Counted from the stretch's first letter, positions 17,585 to 26,906 are shown. The stretch is 36,640 bases of DNA from Paracoccaceae bacterium (GCA_020425125.1 JAGQRV010000012.1:1-36640), one strand, 5' to 3'. Translations and numbers: made by a program. Notes: generated from the letters alone by a model not told the origin.

Positions 17585-18394
17585 ACTCGTCGAAGAAGGA
17601 CCGCGCCTGCGCGCGGACTACCTCCGAGCGAACCTCGGCGCCCCCCGGTGCACCCGGGTGCACGGGCCGGCGGCTGGCCCGGACCCGCCGCAGCGCCAAC
17701 CCGGACGCCTCACGATATTCGTTCCCGGTCACCGAGCGGTCGCGCTGGCCCTGCTCGGCCCTGCACCCGTAGCCTCCAGGTCGTTCAGCCGGTGTTTGCG
17801 CCATCGCGCCAGAGGCCCGACCCCGGGCGCGGAAGGCCCCGTCCCGGACGGATCGACACCCCGAAACGCCGCTCACGCGGGCATTCCCTGGACGCCGAGA
17901 AAAATTCCCTGATCCGGCTGCGCGCGTTCCCTGAACGCCCGAAATCTTTCCCTGATCGCCCCCGCAGGGAATTGCACGCCAAACCATCGATCTGACGTCC
18001 TCGTCCGGGAGTGATTCCACCGAATTCGGCGCCAAACGCGCGGAATACGCCGTAAATCCGCCCCGATCAGGGTAATCCGCAAAAACCGCACCCCGGTTCC
18101 GGCCCGCCAGAGACGCCGGCCCAATCCGCGCCACCGCTGCGCCGAACGTGCCGTCTCTCCGCGACATGCCCCCGCCCAAATGCCGGAACTCCGCCGGGAA
18201 TTCCGCGCCAGACCGACATCGGGAAAAAGGAGATTTGTCGCTGGCGGAGCGGACGCGACCGGGATCGAACGTTCTCCGCCGCCTAAGCCATTGATCAACA
18301 TAAGGAGATACTTGAGTTCGAGTCCCAAGCGCATCGATTGGAACTGGGATCCGACCGAACCGGCCTGTTGCTCGACTGCTCACCTTCGATCCGC
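17585..18394. other. Unassigned ~0.8 kb insert between the two IS6 transposase pieces
   Basis: A minus-strand frame of 279 codons (18383-17544) is open across this region, but its Arg/Gly/Ser-rich translation matches nothing I know and it overlaps the transposase in another frame, so I do not call it a gene. The region holds the TTCCCTG array. Towards its right end is AT-richer sequence around TTGATCAACATAAGGAG (18291-18307) next to TTGAGTTCGAGTCCCAAG (18312-18329). The latter looks like a tRNA T-arm, but no tRNA folds around it. Confidence 0.4.
17884..17971. repeat. Iteron-like array of TTCCCTG with 21-22 bp period
   Basis: TTCCCTG occurs at 17884, 17905, 17927 and 17948, with spacings of 21, 22 and 21 bp, or about two helical turns. 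An inverted copy, CAGGGAA, is at 17965-17971. Units 1 and 3 share TTCCCTGRACGCC and units 2 and 4 share TTCCCTGATC, giving an alternating pattern. It lies in the unassigned DNA between the two IS6 transposase pieces. The spacing would suit a protein binding one face of the helix; the function is unknown. Confidence 0.55.
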
Positions 18395-18597
18395 CGCGCC
18401 CGGAGCAATGGAACGATCAACGGGCCGAAACGCTGCCACCAGGACCGCACCGTTTCGTGGCTGATCTCGATGCCGCGCTCGTGCAGCAGGTCCTCGACAT
18501 TCCGCAGCGAGAGCGGGAAGCGGATGTAGAGCATCACCGCCAGACGGATGATTTCGGGCGACCCCTTGAAGCACTTGAAAGGTGAGCGCTTGGTCAT
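18295..18597 (-). pseudogene. IS6-family transposase, N-terminal fragment
   Basis: Residues 1-75 from ATG 18597 match the IS6 N-terminus: FKCFKGSPEIIRLAVMLYIR, SLRNVEDLLHERGIEISHETVRSWWQRFGPL. This is the helix-turn-helix part. After about residue 70 (LLRARRIEGEQ) homology stops and about 28 unrelated codons follow. The end of this piece (FGPLIVPLLRARRI) and the start of the 17584 piece (VGPIFAAEIRKRRI) cover the same alignment columns with different residues. They may therefore come from two different IS6 copies rather than one interrupted copy. Confidence 0.8.
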
Positions 18598-19226
18598 GGT
18601 TGGACGCTAGCGACCGCCCTGCCCCGCCTCAAGCCGCGTCGCTCTGACATGACCAGTAATCGTGCTCTCAGGGAAGAGGGCCAGAGATGACCTGACATCC
18701 GCGCTGTGTGCCGACCGAGCGCAATCTGCTCCGCTCAGGCGACCAGTTGATGCCATCGGGGGTAACACGGCCGAACTCCTACATATGAGACCGAAGAGTA
18801 GTCACCGCCTCGGTGCATTGCTTCACCAGTTACTCGCGCGAACGGAACGCGAGGGCCCGTGTCTGCTGGTCCGCGGATTGGCCGCCGGGCGGACGACCTT
18901 CGGACAGGTTGTGAGCTCCGAATGCGGTGAAATAGCGGCTCCCCAAGTATTCTGCGCGCGTCTGGAACGCATCAAGTGCAGTCCTTCTGAATGTATCGGT
19001 CCACGTCGGGACCGCTGGAGGGAGCAACAATCTTGAAGGCGGAGGCTCTCCCAAGCTTAGGTTTCGTTGTCTCTTTGCCGCAACCTTGCTCGCGACCTCG
19101 ACTTCCTGTCCGTAAGATGGACTGAAATCCCTCCCTGACGGTCTCGACGGTGGACACTTCGCTGCGCTCGAAAAATCCGTCAGCGAGCGGGTAGAGTAGC
19201 GCCACCGCAGGACGTAGGCCTGAATC
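18598..19226. other. Non-coding stretch upstream of the aldonate cassette
   Basis: No recognisable gene is seen in these roughly 630 bases on either strand. The minus-strand open frame that covers 19576-18830 runs through the GntR gene in antisense and has no domain. The first bases next to 18600 probably contain the outer end of the IS6 fragment. Confidence 0.35.
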
Positions 19227-19263
19227 ATGTCTGACGATATGTTTAATTTGTCAGACATATGAT
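19227..19263 (+). promoter_or_regulatory. Paired operator sites upstream of the GntR/TRAP operon
   Basis: Two compact palindromes of the form TGTCnGACA lie 21 bp apart centre to centre: TGTCTGACG at 19228-19236 (one mismatch) and TGTCAGACA at 19249-19257 (perfect). Together they form an outer inverted repeat ATGTCTGAC-N14-GTCAGACAT (19227-19258). A TATGAT hexamer at 19258-19263 could be a -10 box, with the gntR ATG 30 nt further on. The two-turn spacing suits cooperative binding of two GntR dimers and autoregulation. Confidence 0.65.
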
Positions 19264-19292
19264 ATGCACCTTGGCAGGGAGCCGAATCAATC

Positions 19293-20090
19293 ATGAGAAC
19301 GCGAGGCGCGGGAACGGGAGCTGCCCTTGATCCTAGGTCAAGAGGGGCTCCGGATCTTGGCAACAGGGTCGCCGAGGCGCTCGCGAGGGAGATCTTCTTG
19401 GGAAATTTCAAGCCCGGAGACGCGTTGCCGACCGAAATCGCTCTGATCAAGGATCTGGGCGTGAGCCGCGCATCCGTGCGCAGTGGCCTACAGGTGCTTG
19501 CGGCGGCCGGGATGATTTTGCGCCGTGCCCGGGTCGGAACCGTCGTCGAACAGTTTCGGGAGTGGAACCTGCTCAATCCGCTCGTAAGCCAATGGATGTC
19601 GAACTACGGCGCCCCCAATCCGGACCTGCTCAAGCAGATATTCGACTTCCGGTTCTCGGTTGAGCCATACGTCTCTGCCGTCGCCGCGCTCGAAGCGACC
19701 GCAAACGACCTCGCGCGTATCGAGGTCTCGCTTCTGGCGATGGAACGGGCTGCCAATACAGCCGAACACGCAGACTTCAGCCGGCACGATATTGAATTTC
19801 ACTCTGCCATCTACGGAGCCACTCACAATCTGGTCTGGGCGCAACTGTCCCATGTTCTGGCGCCGGCAATCGATCTCGTGATCCGGACATCCAACGCAAC
19901 CGCCGAGCAGTTGCGCGAGAGTTTCGACAACCACTTGCAGGTGTTCGAGTGCATTCGGATGAGGCGACCAGAGGACGCGTTCGACGCGGCCGTGCGGGTC
20001 CTGTCTCGAACGGCGATCGACATTGGGGTCGAGACCATCTCGACTGACCGGCTGGCTGGCCCGCCAAATATTCGTTCCCCCCGGCGCTGA
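19293..20090 (+). CDS. GntR/FadR-family (FCD) regulator of the aldonate cassette
   Basis: This 265-aa regulator has a winged helix-turn-helix at about residues 25-90 (LPTEIALIKDLGVSRASVRSGLQVLAAAGMILRRARVGTVV) and an FCD domain at about 105-245 with the usual metal-binding Asp and His residues (SRHDIEFHSAIYGATHN; FDNHLQVFECI). FCD regulators of this type commonly respond to sugar acids such as galactonate or to their 2-keto-3-deoxy derivatives. It is the first gene of a same-strand series with the TRAP transporter 67 nt downstream, and paired operator-like sites precede it. Repression of its own operon is the likely role. Confidence 0.88.
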   Translation: MRTRGAGTGAALDPRSRGAPDLGNRVAEALAREIFLGNFKPGDALPTEIALIKDLGVSRASVRSGLQVLAAAGMILRRARVGTVVEQFREWNLLNPLVSQWMSNYGAPNPDLLKQIFDFRFSVEPYVSAVAALEATANDLARIEVSLLAMERAANTAEHADFSRHDIEFHSAIYGATHNLVWAQLSHVLAPAIDLVIRTSNATAEQLRESFDNHLQVFECIRMRRPEDAFDAAVRVLSRTAIDIGVETISTDRLAGPPNIRSPRR

Positions 20091-20132
20091 GGGGCGGTTC
20101 GACATCGTCGGCAGGTGCCAGGGGACAACATC

Positions 20133-20157
20133 AGAAGAAGAAGAGGAGGAGGAGAGG
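20133..20157 (+). promoter_or_regulatory. Unbroken 25-nt purine tract forming an extended Shine-Dalgarno for dctP
   Basis: A run of GAA and GAG triplets directly precedes the dctP ATG at 20158 and contains several overlapping AGGAGG-like Shine-Dalgarno options. It fixes 20158 as the start rather than upstream in-frame codons inside the gntR gene. Such a strong site fits the high abundance usually needed for a periplasmic binding protein. Confidence 0.6.
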
Positions 20158-21183
20158 ATGACGAAAGACAGAACCGGCCTGCTTTTGGGATTGGCCGTGG
20201 GAATCGCCCTTGGTTGCGGTGCTGCGGCAGCACAGGAATACTCGTTCAAGTTCCAGTCCAGCGACCCGGCCGGAAATCCCAACTTCGAGCTGCAACAAGG
20301 CTGGACAAAGGATCTGGCCGAACGCACCGGAGGCCGCGTTTCCGTGGAACTTCTGCCGGTCGGTTCCATCGTCGAACACAACGAGACGCAGGACGCGATC
20401 GCGGCCGGCATCCTCGACGGACACATCACCGATACGTCCTATTTCACCGGCAAGGACGCGGCCTTCGGTCTAATCGCCAATCCGGTCGGCGCCTGGTCGG
20501 ATCCCGAGCAGATGTTCGACTTCATGGAGAATGGCGGCGGAAAGGAGCTCATGAACGAGCTTCTGAATCCTTACGGCCTGCAATTCATCGGAGCGACCAC
20601 ACCCGGTCTGGAAGCGTTCGTCTCCAAGGTGCCGATCGACTCGGTCGCAGATCTGAAGGGCGTGAAACTGCGGGCGCCGGAGGGACTCGTTCAACAGGTC
20701 TTTGCGGCTGCCGGCGCGGCGCCGGTCAATCTGCCAAGTTCGGAAGTCTTCACGGCGCTCGACAAGGGCGTCATCGATGCCGCCGACTATACGGTGTTTT
20801 CGACCAACCAGGCCCAGGGTCTGAACGACATCGCTCCGAACCCGATCTATCCGGGCTTCCACTCGATGCCCCTGGTCGAGGTCTCGATGAACAAGGCGGA
20901 ATGGGATGCCTTGCCCGAGGATATTCAGACGGCGTTCACCGAATCCGTACACGACTTCTCCCGCCAACAGGTCGCGGCGCTTGCTGCGCTCGATGCCGAG
21001 GCCGTCGCAGCGGCCGAAGCCGGCGGGAAGATTACTGTCCACAACTGGTCTCCCGAGGAACGGGCCAAGTTCCGGACCATTGCGATGGGGGAATGGGAGA
21101 CGGTCGCCGAACGAAGCGAAAACGCGCGCAAAGTCTATGACACGCTGACCGCCTATCTGAAGAGCAACGGTCTTCTGAACTGA
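20158..21183 (+). CDS. dctP: TRAP transporter substrate-binding protein (DctP family)
   Basis: This 341-aa periplasmic binding protein has a signal peptide of about 25 residues ending AAAAQ. The DctP fold is indicated by VSVELLPVGSIVEHNETQDAIAAGILDG and by LKGVKLRAPEGLVQQVFAAAGAAPVNLPSSEVFTAL. The Arg in KLRAPE is in the position that binds the substrate carboxylate in TRAP binding proteins, so an organic acid is expected. The following dgoD gene points to D-galactonate or a related aldonate. It starts the dctPQM transporter, with dctQ 33 nt downstream. Confidence 0.93.
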   Translation: MTKDRTGLLLGLAVGIALGCGAAAAQEYSFKFQSSDPAGNPNFELQQGWTKDLAERTGGRVSVELLPVGSIVEHNETQDAIAAGILDGHITDTSYFTGKDAAFGLIANPVGAWSDPEQMFDFMENGGGKELMNELLNPYGLQFIGATTPGLEAFVSKVPIDSVADLKGVKLRAPEGLVQQVFAAAGAAPVNLPSSEVFTALDKGVIDAADYTVFSTNQAQGLNDIAPNPIYPGFHSMPLVEVSMNKAEWDALPEDIQTAFTESVHDFSRQQVAALAALDAEAVAAAEAGGKITVHNWSPEERAKFRTIAMGEWETVAERSENARKVYDTLTAYLKSNGLLN

Positions 21184-21216
21184 CCAGCGGCCGCACAAGG
21201 GGGAGGACGACGCGCG

Positions 21217-21825
21217 ATGACGAACAACGTCGACGATCGCTCGGTCGAGCATGGAATTGAGGACCATGGCGAAAAGAAACTGTCCGCTCCCGAGGCCGGG
21301 CTTCTCGGACGGCTGATCAACCAGGGCGGCATCGTCTTCGCCATCGGGATCGTCGTATCGATGCTGATCCTGGCGCAGGAAGTGTTCCTGCGCTACGTGC
21401 TGAACGCGCCGACGATCTGGGCGCACGAGACGACGATCTTCTTGTGCGCCATCGCCTTTATCTATGGGGGCCTCTATTGCGCGGCGCGGAACTCGCACAT
21501 CCGCGTCGTCATCCTCTACGACATCGTGCCTCGGCCGGTGCGCCGCGTTCTTGACGTTGTGATCTCGCTGTCCTGCGCATTCTCGGCGTGCTTCTTCGCC
21601 TGGGCATCATGGCTGATGGTGCAGAAGGCGCTGTTCACCCCCGACGGCGCCGTCCGCCTGGAAACCTCGGGCAGCGCCTGGAATCCGCCAATTCCGGCGC
21701 TGCTGAAGACGTTTCTGTTCGTGACGATGTTGCTGTTGGCGATCCAGTTCCTCGTGCTGGCATTCAACTATGCCCGTGGAAAGGCAGGGGTGCTTCCGTC
21801 CACACCCGGGGAAGGAGACGCATGA
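21217..21825 (+). CDS. dctQ: TRAP transporter small permease (DctQ family)
   Basis: This 202-aa inner-membrane protein has four hydrophobic helices (about residues 35-58, 72-92, 110-133 and 160-185). It carries the family feature of a conserved Trp-Ala-His-Glu segment (APTIWAHETTIFL) after the first helix. It pairs with DctM to form the sodium-dependent membrane part of the transporter. Its stop overlaps the DctM start (ATGATG with TGA inside). Confidence 0.92.
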   Translation: MTNNVDDRSVEHGIEDHGEKKLSAPEAGLLGRLINQGGIVFAIGIVVSMLILAQEVFLRYVLNAPTIWAHETTIFLCAIAFIYGGLYCAARNSHIRVVILYDIVPRPVRRVLDVVISLSCAFSACFFAWASWLMVQKALFTPDGAVRLETSGSAWNPPIPALLKTFLFVTMLLLAIQFLVLAFNYARGKAGVLPSTPGEGDA

Positions 21826-23150
21826 TGGACGGCTTTGCATTCCTGCCCGACTTCCAGGCCATGGGGGTCGAAACCGCCACCGGCGTCATGTTCGCGATGA
21901 TGCTGGTTCTGCTGCTGACCGGGATGCCGCTGGCCTTCGTCACCCTTCTCGTGGCGCTGATCTTTGCTCTGGGCTGGTTCGGCCCGACGTCGGTTCCGCT
22001 TATCACCAGCCGTGTCTATTCCTTCGTCTCATCCTTCGTATTCGTATCGGTGCCGATGTTCGTGCTGATGGCAGCCCTGCTTGATCGCTCGGGCATCGCC
22101 CGCGACCTCTTCGACGCGATGAAACTGGTCGGCGGCCGGCTGCGCGGGTCGGTGGCGGTCCAGACGATCTTCGTTGCGGTGGTTCTGGCGGCGATGTCGG
22201 GGATCATCGGGGGCGAGATCGTGCTTCTCGGGCTTCTGGCCCTGCCACAGATGCTGCGTCAGGGCTATGACAGGAACCTTGCGATCGGCGTCATCTGCGC
22301 GGGCGGCTCGCTCGGCACCATGGTGCCGCCGTCGATCGTTCTCATCATCTACGGACTGACCGCGAATGTCTCGATCGGCGATCTGTTCCTGTCGGCATTC
22401 ATCCCCGGATTCATGCTCGCAGGGTTCTACGTCGCCTACGTGCTTTTCCGGTGCTACATGAACCCCTCGCTCGCCCCGGACCCGGCAACCGACACCAGGA
22501 CGGCAGCCGAGAAATGGCGTCTTCTCCGCGGCATCATCCTGCCGGTTCTGGTGGTCGTCTTCGTCCTCGGATCAATTTATGGAGGAATTGCGTCGGTAAC
22601 CGAGGCCTCGGCTATCGGCGTGCTCGGCGTCATCCTGTCGACGATCATCCGGCGAGAATTCTCGTTGACCATGCTCAAAGATGCGGCGCTTCAGACCCTG
22701 GCGACGGTCGGCATGATCGTCTGGATCGGTATCGGCGCAAGCGCACTGGTCGGCGTCTTCAACCTGATGGGCGGAATCAAGTTCGTCTCCGCACTGATCA
22801 CCGGAATTTCCGAAAACCCGACCGTCATCGTCCTGTTCATGATGCTCATCCTGTTCGTGCTCGGAATGTTCCTGGACTGGGTCGGAATTGCCTTGCTGAC
22901 CATGCCGATATTCGTGCCGATCATCAAAAGCCTCGGCTACGATCCGGTCTGGTTCGGCGTCGTGTTTGCGATGAACATGCAGGTCAGCTTCCTGTCGCCG
23001 CCGTTCGGGCCGGCCGCCTTCTACCTGAAGAGCGTCGCCCCGCCCGAGATTTCGCTGGGCGACATCTTCCGCTCGCTGCTGCCGTTCATCTGCATCCAGA
23101 TCTTCGCGGTCGGACTGCTGATCGCCTTCCCAGGCATCACCGGTCGATAG
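21822..23150 (+). CDS. dctM: TRAP transporter large permease (DctM family)
   Basis: This 442-aa polytopic protein has about 12 transmembrane segments and DctM blocks: MPLAFVTLLVALIFAL, FVSSFVFVSVPMFVLMAALLDRSGIARDLFDA, GSLGTMVPPSIVLIIYG, LGMFLDWVGIALLTMPIFVPI and LSPPFGPAAFYLK. The open frame extends about 78 codons upstream, but that part overlaps dctQ. The ATG at 21822, overlapping the dctQ stop by 4 nt, gives the normal family length. The dehydratase gene starts 12 nt after its stop. Confidence 0.94.
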   Translation: MMDGFAFLPDFQAMGVETATGVMFAMMLVLLLTGMPLAFVTLLVALIFALGWFGPTSVPLITSRVYSFVSSFVFVSVPMFVLMAALLDRSGIARDLFDAMKLVGGRLRGSVAVQTIFVAVVLAAMSGIIGGEIVLLGLLALPQMLRQGYDRNLAIGVICAGGSLGTMVPPSIVLIIYGLTANVSIGDLFLSAFIPGFMLAGFYVAYVLFRCYMNPSLAPDPATDTRTAAEKWRLLRGIILPVLVVVFVLGSIYGGIASVTEASAIGVLGVILSTIIRREFSLTMLKDAALQTLATVGMIVWIGIGASALVGVFNLMGGIKFVSALITGISENPTVIVLFMMLILFVLGMFLDWVGIALLTMPIFVPIIKSLGYDPVWFGVVFAMNMQVSFLSPPFGPAAFYLKSVAPPEISLGDIFRSLLPFICIQIFAVGLLIAFPGITGR

Positions 23151-23162
23151 GGGCCTCTGGAT

Positions 23163-24311
<1,149 letters not shown>

Positions 24312-24342
24312 GCGAAGCGCTTCCCCGTCGGAGGGCGCGGCC

Positions 24343-24873
24343 GTGAGCCCGGCGGGACCACCGCCACGTCTGGTCGTGGTCATGGGCGTCTCTGGCTGTG
24401 GAAAGTCCAGCGTCGGCCGCGCGCTGGCGGCACGGCTGGGCGCCCGCTTTCTCGATGCCGACGACTTTCATCCCCCGGCCAACATCGCCAAGATGTCGAA
24501 GGGCAAGCCGTTGCAGGACGATGACCGCTGGCCCTGGCTCGACGCCGTGGGCCGGTCGATGGCGGAGCTTGCGGACGGCCGGGCGGTTGCGGCGTGCTCG
24601 GCGCTGCGTCGCGCCTATCGCGACCGGCTTGCCGCGGCGACGGGCGAACCCGTCGTCTTCATCTACCTCAGGGGCACGAAAGACGTCATAACCACCCGTC
24701 TGAAAAACCGATCCGACCACTTCATGCCACCGGCATTGCTGGACAGCCAATTCGCGACGCTGGAACCGCCAAGCGAGGACGAGAACGTCTTGGTTGTCGA
24801 CATAGGGCCACCAGTTCAATCCTTGGTGGTGGAGGTGCTTCGGAAACTGCGGAGCTCTGACCCAACCCGCTAA
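24343..24873 (+). CDS. gntK: Gluconokinase-family kinase (copy A)
   Basis: This 176-aa P-loop kinase has Walker A GVSGCGKSS, DADDFHPPANIAKMSKGKPLQDDDRWPWL, CSALRRAYRDRL and the conserved DHFMPPALLDSQFATLE, all diagnostic of GntK/IdnK. Family members phosphorylate D-gluconate to 6-phosphogluconate. The GTG start at 24343 follows GGAGGG; an ATG at 24382 would cut off the first strand of the fold. It sits 31 nt after dgoD. A gluconokinase is not the kinase expected after a galactonate dehydratase, so either substrates are shared (gluconate entering through the same TRAP system) or its specificity has shifted. Confidence 0.9.
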   Translation: MSPAGPPPRLVVVMGVSGCGKSSVGRALAARLGARFLDADDFHPPANIAKMSKGKPLQDDDRWPWLDAVGRSMAELADGRAVAACSALRRAYRDRLAAATGEPVVFIYLRGTKDVITTRLKNRSDHFMPPALLDSQFATLEPPSEDENVLVVDIGPPVQSLVVEVLRKLRSSDPTR

Positions 24874-24949
24874 TCGTGTCGTCCCAGCAACTGGCGGCTG
24901 CCGGAAAGCGCTGCCTCCACACATCGACCCAAGCCGCCTGATCATGCCC

Positions 24950-25325
24950 TCAGGATAGTTCCTTGGTGGTATCAGACAATTTCGAAACGGTTTCGACTTC
25001 CCGAAACGGCGGCTCCTCCCATGCTGCCAGAAGGCCTCGCCGCTCGGCGAGTGCGGCGGCGTGGTTTGTCTTGAAGATGGCCCGGCTGGAGAGACTACGG
25101 TCCAGATTGAAATGGTTGCAGTCCGAGGCGTGGACGGCGGCGAACTTCTGCAGACTTCGCATCCGCCGGAACCGCTGCATCGCCCGTTCGCTTCGTCGGA
25201 ACAGCCGGTGTGAATTCTCCGCTCCATTGTTCAGCCGGCGCCAGGTTCGCTGCAGTTCCGAGGCTCCAAGCTCCTTCAGGGTCGCGCCGCAGGACCGCAG
25301 GCAGTCGGTGACGAAACGTTGGGCC
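24950..25325 (-). pseudogene. IS6-family transposase relic (copy 4), C-terminal third
   Basis: From about 25325 the minus-strand translation gives AQRFVTDCLRSCGATLKELGA, LNNGAENSHRLFRRSERAMQRFRRMRSLQKFAAVHAS and NHFNLDRSLSSRAIFKTNHAAALAERRG. This is the C-terminal third of an IS6 transposase, with the second Asp and the Glu still present. The N-terminal two thirds are missing. The frame ends at 24950 after running through the ATTTCGAAACGGT motif that probably belongs to the element end. It has the same orientation as copies 1-3 and lies just downstream of the galactonate cassette. Confidence 0.8.
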
Positions 25326-25330
25326 GGTCC

Positions 25331-25572
25331 CGCCGGCGGGTAAAGACTGGTAGGGTGTTTGGTGCACTCACAAGCCGGTCGCGGCCGTCAAGCTGGAGGA
25401 GCATGCAGGTATCGACTGGCGGCCGTCGGCACGCCGCGCCCGACCACCCTGATCCACTTGAGCCATCCTCCGGCAATATTGCCGCCAAGCGGATTTTTGC
25501 GGCGAAATGCTGCGGAGCGGCGAAGCGCCATCACGCGCGCGGGGCCCAGTTGTAGAACGCGGATGAGGCGCC
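25331..25572. other. Unassigned stretch between IS6 relic and SDR gene
   Basis: No recognisable gene is seen. A short minus-strand frame (25576-25388) gives an Arg-rich peptide that I cannot place. GC-rich repeats such as GCCGCCAAGCGGATTTTTGCGGCG (quoted in part: GCCGCCAAG...TTGCGGCG, about 25480-25505) could form a weak hairpin downstream of the minus-strand operon. Confidence 0.3.
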
Positions 25573-26322
25573 TCACAAGCTCGCGGTGATGCCGCCGTCG
25601 ACGAACAGCGTGTGGCCGTTGACGAAGGAGGAGGCGTCGGAGGCGAGGAACACCGCGGCGCCGATCAGTTCGCCCACCTCGCCCCAGCGGCCGGCAGGAG
25701 TCCGGTTGGCAAGCCAGGCCGAAAAAGCCGTGTCCTCGACAAGGGCGCGGTTCAGCGGCGTCCGGAAATACCCCGGCGCGATCGCGTTGATCTGCAGCCC
25801 GTGCTTCGCCCAGTCGGTCGCCATGCCACGGGTCAGGTTGCGGACCGCGCCCTTCGCGGCGGTGTAGGGAGCGATGCCGGGGCGGGCGAGTTCGCTCTGG
25901 ACCGAGGCGATGTTGATGATCTTGCCGCGGCCGCGGGCGATCATGCCCCGGGCGACCGCCTGACCGACATAGAACAGGCTCGATACGTTGGTCTCCATCA
26001 ATGCCAGCCAGCGGTCGACGGGAAAGTCCTCGAGCGGCGCGCGGTACTGTATGCCTGCGTTGTTGATGAGGATGTCGATCGGGCCTTCCGCCTCGATCTC
26101 GGCAACGGCTCGGGCGACGGCATCGGGGTCGGTCACGTCGAATGCGGCGGCGCCGGCGCCAAGGGCGGCGGCTGCCGCGGCAAGGCGGTCGAGGACCCGG
26201 CCGTTCAGGATCACGCCGGCGCCGTGGGCGGCAAGGCCCTCGGCCAGGGCGAGGCCGATGCCCTGGCTTGAGCCGGTGACGAGGGCACGGCGGCCCCTCA
26301 GGTCAAAGAGCGGAAAGGTCAT
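25573..26322 (-). CDS. idnO: Gluconate 5-dehydrogenase-like SDR (IdnO type)
   Basis: This 249-aa short-chain dehydrogenase has the NAD(P) motif TGSSQGIG (residues 16-23), NNAG and the catalytic S140, Y153 and K157. It closely follows E. coli IdnO, including NNAGIQ, SVQSELARPGIAPYTAAKGAVRNLTRGM, INAIAPGYFRTPLNRALVEDTAFSAWL and ASSFVNGHTLFVDGG. IdnO interconverts 5-keto-D-gluconate and D-gluconate. It is the last gene of the minus-strand operon, 62 nt after the gluconokinase, and its product would be that kinase's substrate. The ATG at 26322 has only a weak Shine-Dalgarno. Confidence 0.9.
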   Translation of the reverse strand: MTFPLFDLRGRRALVTGSSQGIGLALAEGLAAHGAGVILNGRVLDRLAAAAAALGAGAAAFDVTDPDAVARAVAEIEAEGPIDILINNAGIQYRAPLEDFPVDRWLALMETNVSSLFYVGQAVARGMIARGRGKIINIASVQSELARPGIAPYTAAKGAVRNLTRGMATDWAKHGLQINAIAPGYFRTPLNRALVEDTAFSAWLANRTPAGRWGEVGELIGAAVFLASDASSFVNGHTLFVDGGITASL

Positions 26323-26384
26323 CGAGGTCTCGCAGACCCGGGCGCGCGGGCGCCGCGACAATTCGGTTTCATTGGAGGTCCATC

Positions 26385-26906
26385 TCAGTCGGGCAGGATC
26401 GTCGACACGAACGGTGCCGCGGCGGCTGCAATGATTTCGGCGATCGTCCCCCCGACGTCCACGGTAACGACGCCGGGCTCGCCCTGCGGGCTCTCGAGGG
26501 TGGCCAGCTGACTGGCCAGGAGAGCGGAGGGCATGAAGTGATCCCTCCGGGCGTTCATGCGGCTGGCCAGCAGGGCTTCGGAGCCGTGCAGGTAGACGAA
26601 GGCGACCGGCCGCGCGGACTCGGTGCGCAGCAGGTCGCGGTAGGCTCGGCGGAGCGCCGAGCACGACACGACGATGACCGGCGCCGGCTCGGCGGCGATG
26701 CGCGCCGCGATCGTCTGGAGCCAGGGCCTCCGGTCGTGATCGGTCAGCGGCAGGCCGGCCGCCATCTTCGCAACGTTCGCCTCGGGATGGAGTTCGTCGC
26801 CCTCGACGAACGGCGCCTTGAGTCGGGCGGCAAGTCCGGCACCGACCGAAGTCTTGCCGCAGCCGGACACGCCCATGACGACGATCGCATGGCCAGCCTC
26901 AGACAT
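26385..26906 (-). CDS. gntK: Gluconokinase (copy B)
   Basis: This 173-aa P-loop kinase has GVSGCGKTS, EGDELHPEANVAKMAAGLPLTDHDRRPWL, CSALRRAYRDLL and RDHFMPSALLASQLATLE. It converts D-gluconate to 6-phosphogluconate. ATG 26906 overlaps the end of the upstream gene by 8 nt; an in-frame ATG 15 nt earlier is possible. It is a clear paralogue of the kinase at 24343-24873, from which it differs at many positions, so this is not a recent duplication. Here the context (5-ketogluconate reductase and 2-hydroxyacid dehydrogenase) fits true gluconokinase activity. Confidence 0.92.
   Translation of the reverse strand: MSEAGHAIVVMGVSGCGKTSVGAGLAARLKAPFVEGDELHPEANVAKMAAGLPLTDHDRRPWLQTIAARIAAEPAPVIVVSCSALRRAYRDLLRTESARPVAFVYLHGSEALLASRMNARRDHFMPSALLASQLATLESPQGEPGVVTVDVGGTIAEIIAAAAAPFVSTILPD

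Noticed and set aside
17884-17971. TTCCCTG array as a CRISPR array
   Set aside because: The conserved unit is only 7-10 bp, the spacing is 21-22 bp, one copy is inverted, and no cas genes are present.
18312-18329. TTCGAGTCCC sequence resembling a tRNA T-arm, as an integration target
   Set aside because: No acceptor, D or anticodon arm can be folded around it within 80 bases, so there is no support for a tRNA gene or an att site.
17544-18383. 279-codon minus-strand open frame between the IS6 pieces
   Set aside because: Its Arg/Gly/Ser-rich, repeat-derived translation overlaps the IS6 transposase in another frame and has no Shine-Dalgarno or known domain. The repeats in it come from the TTCCCTG array.
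18830-19576. Minus-strand open frame of 248 codons upstream of and inside the GntR gene
   Set aside because: Half of it is antisense to the GntR regulator and the rest has no recognisable domain.
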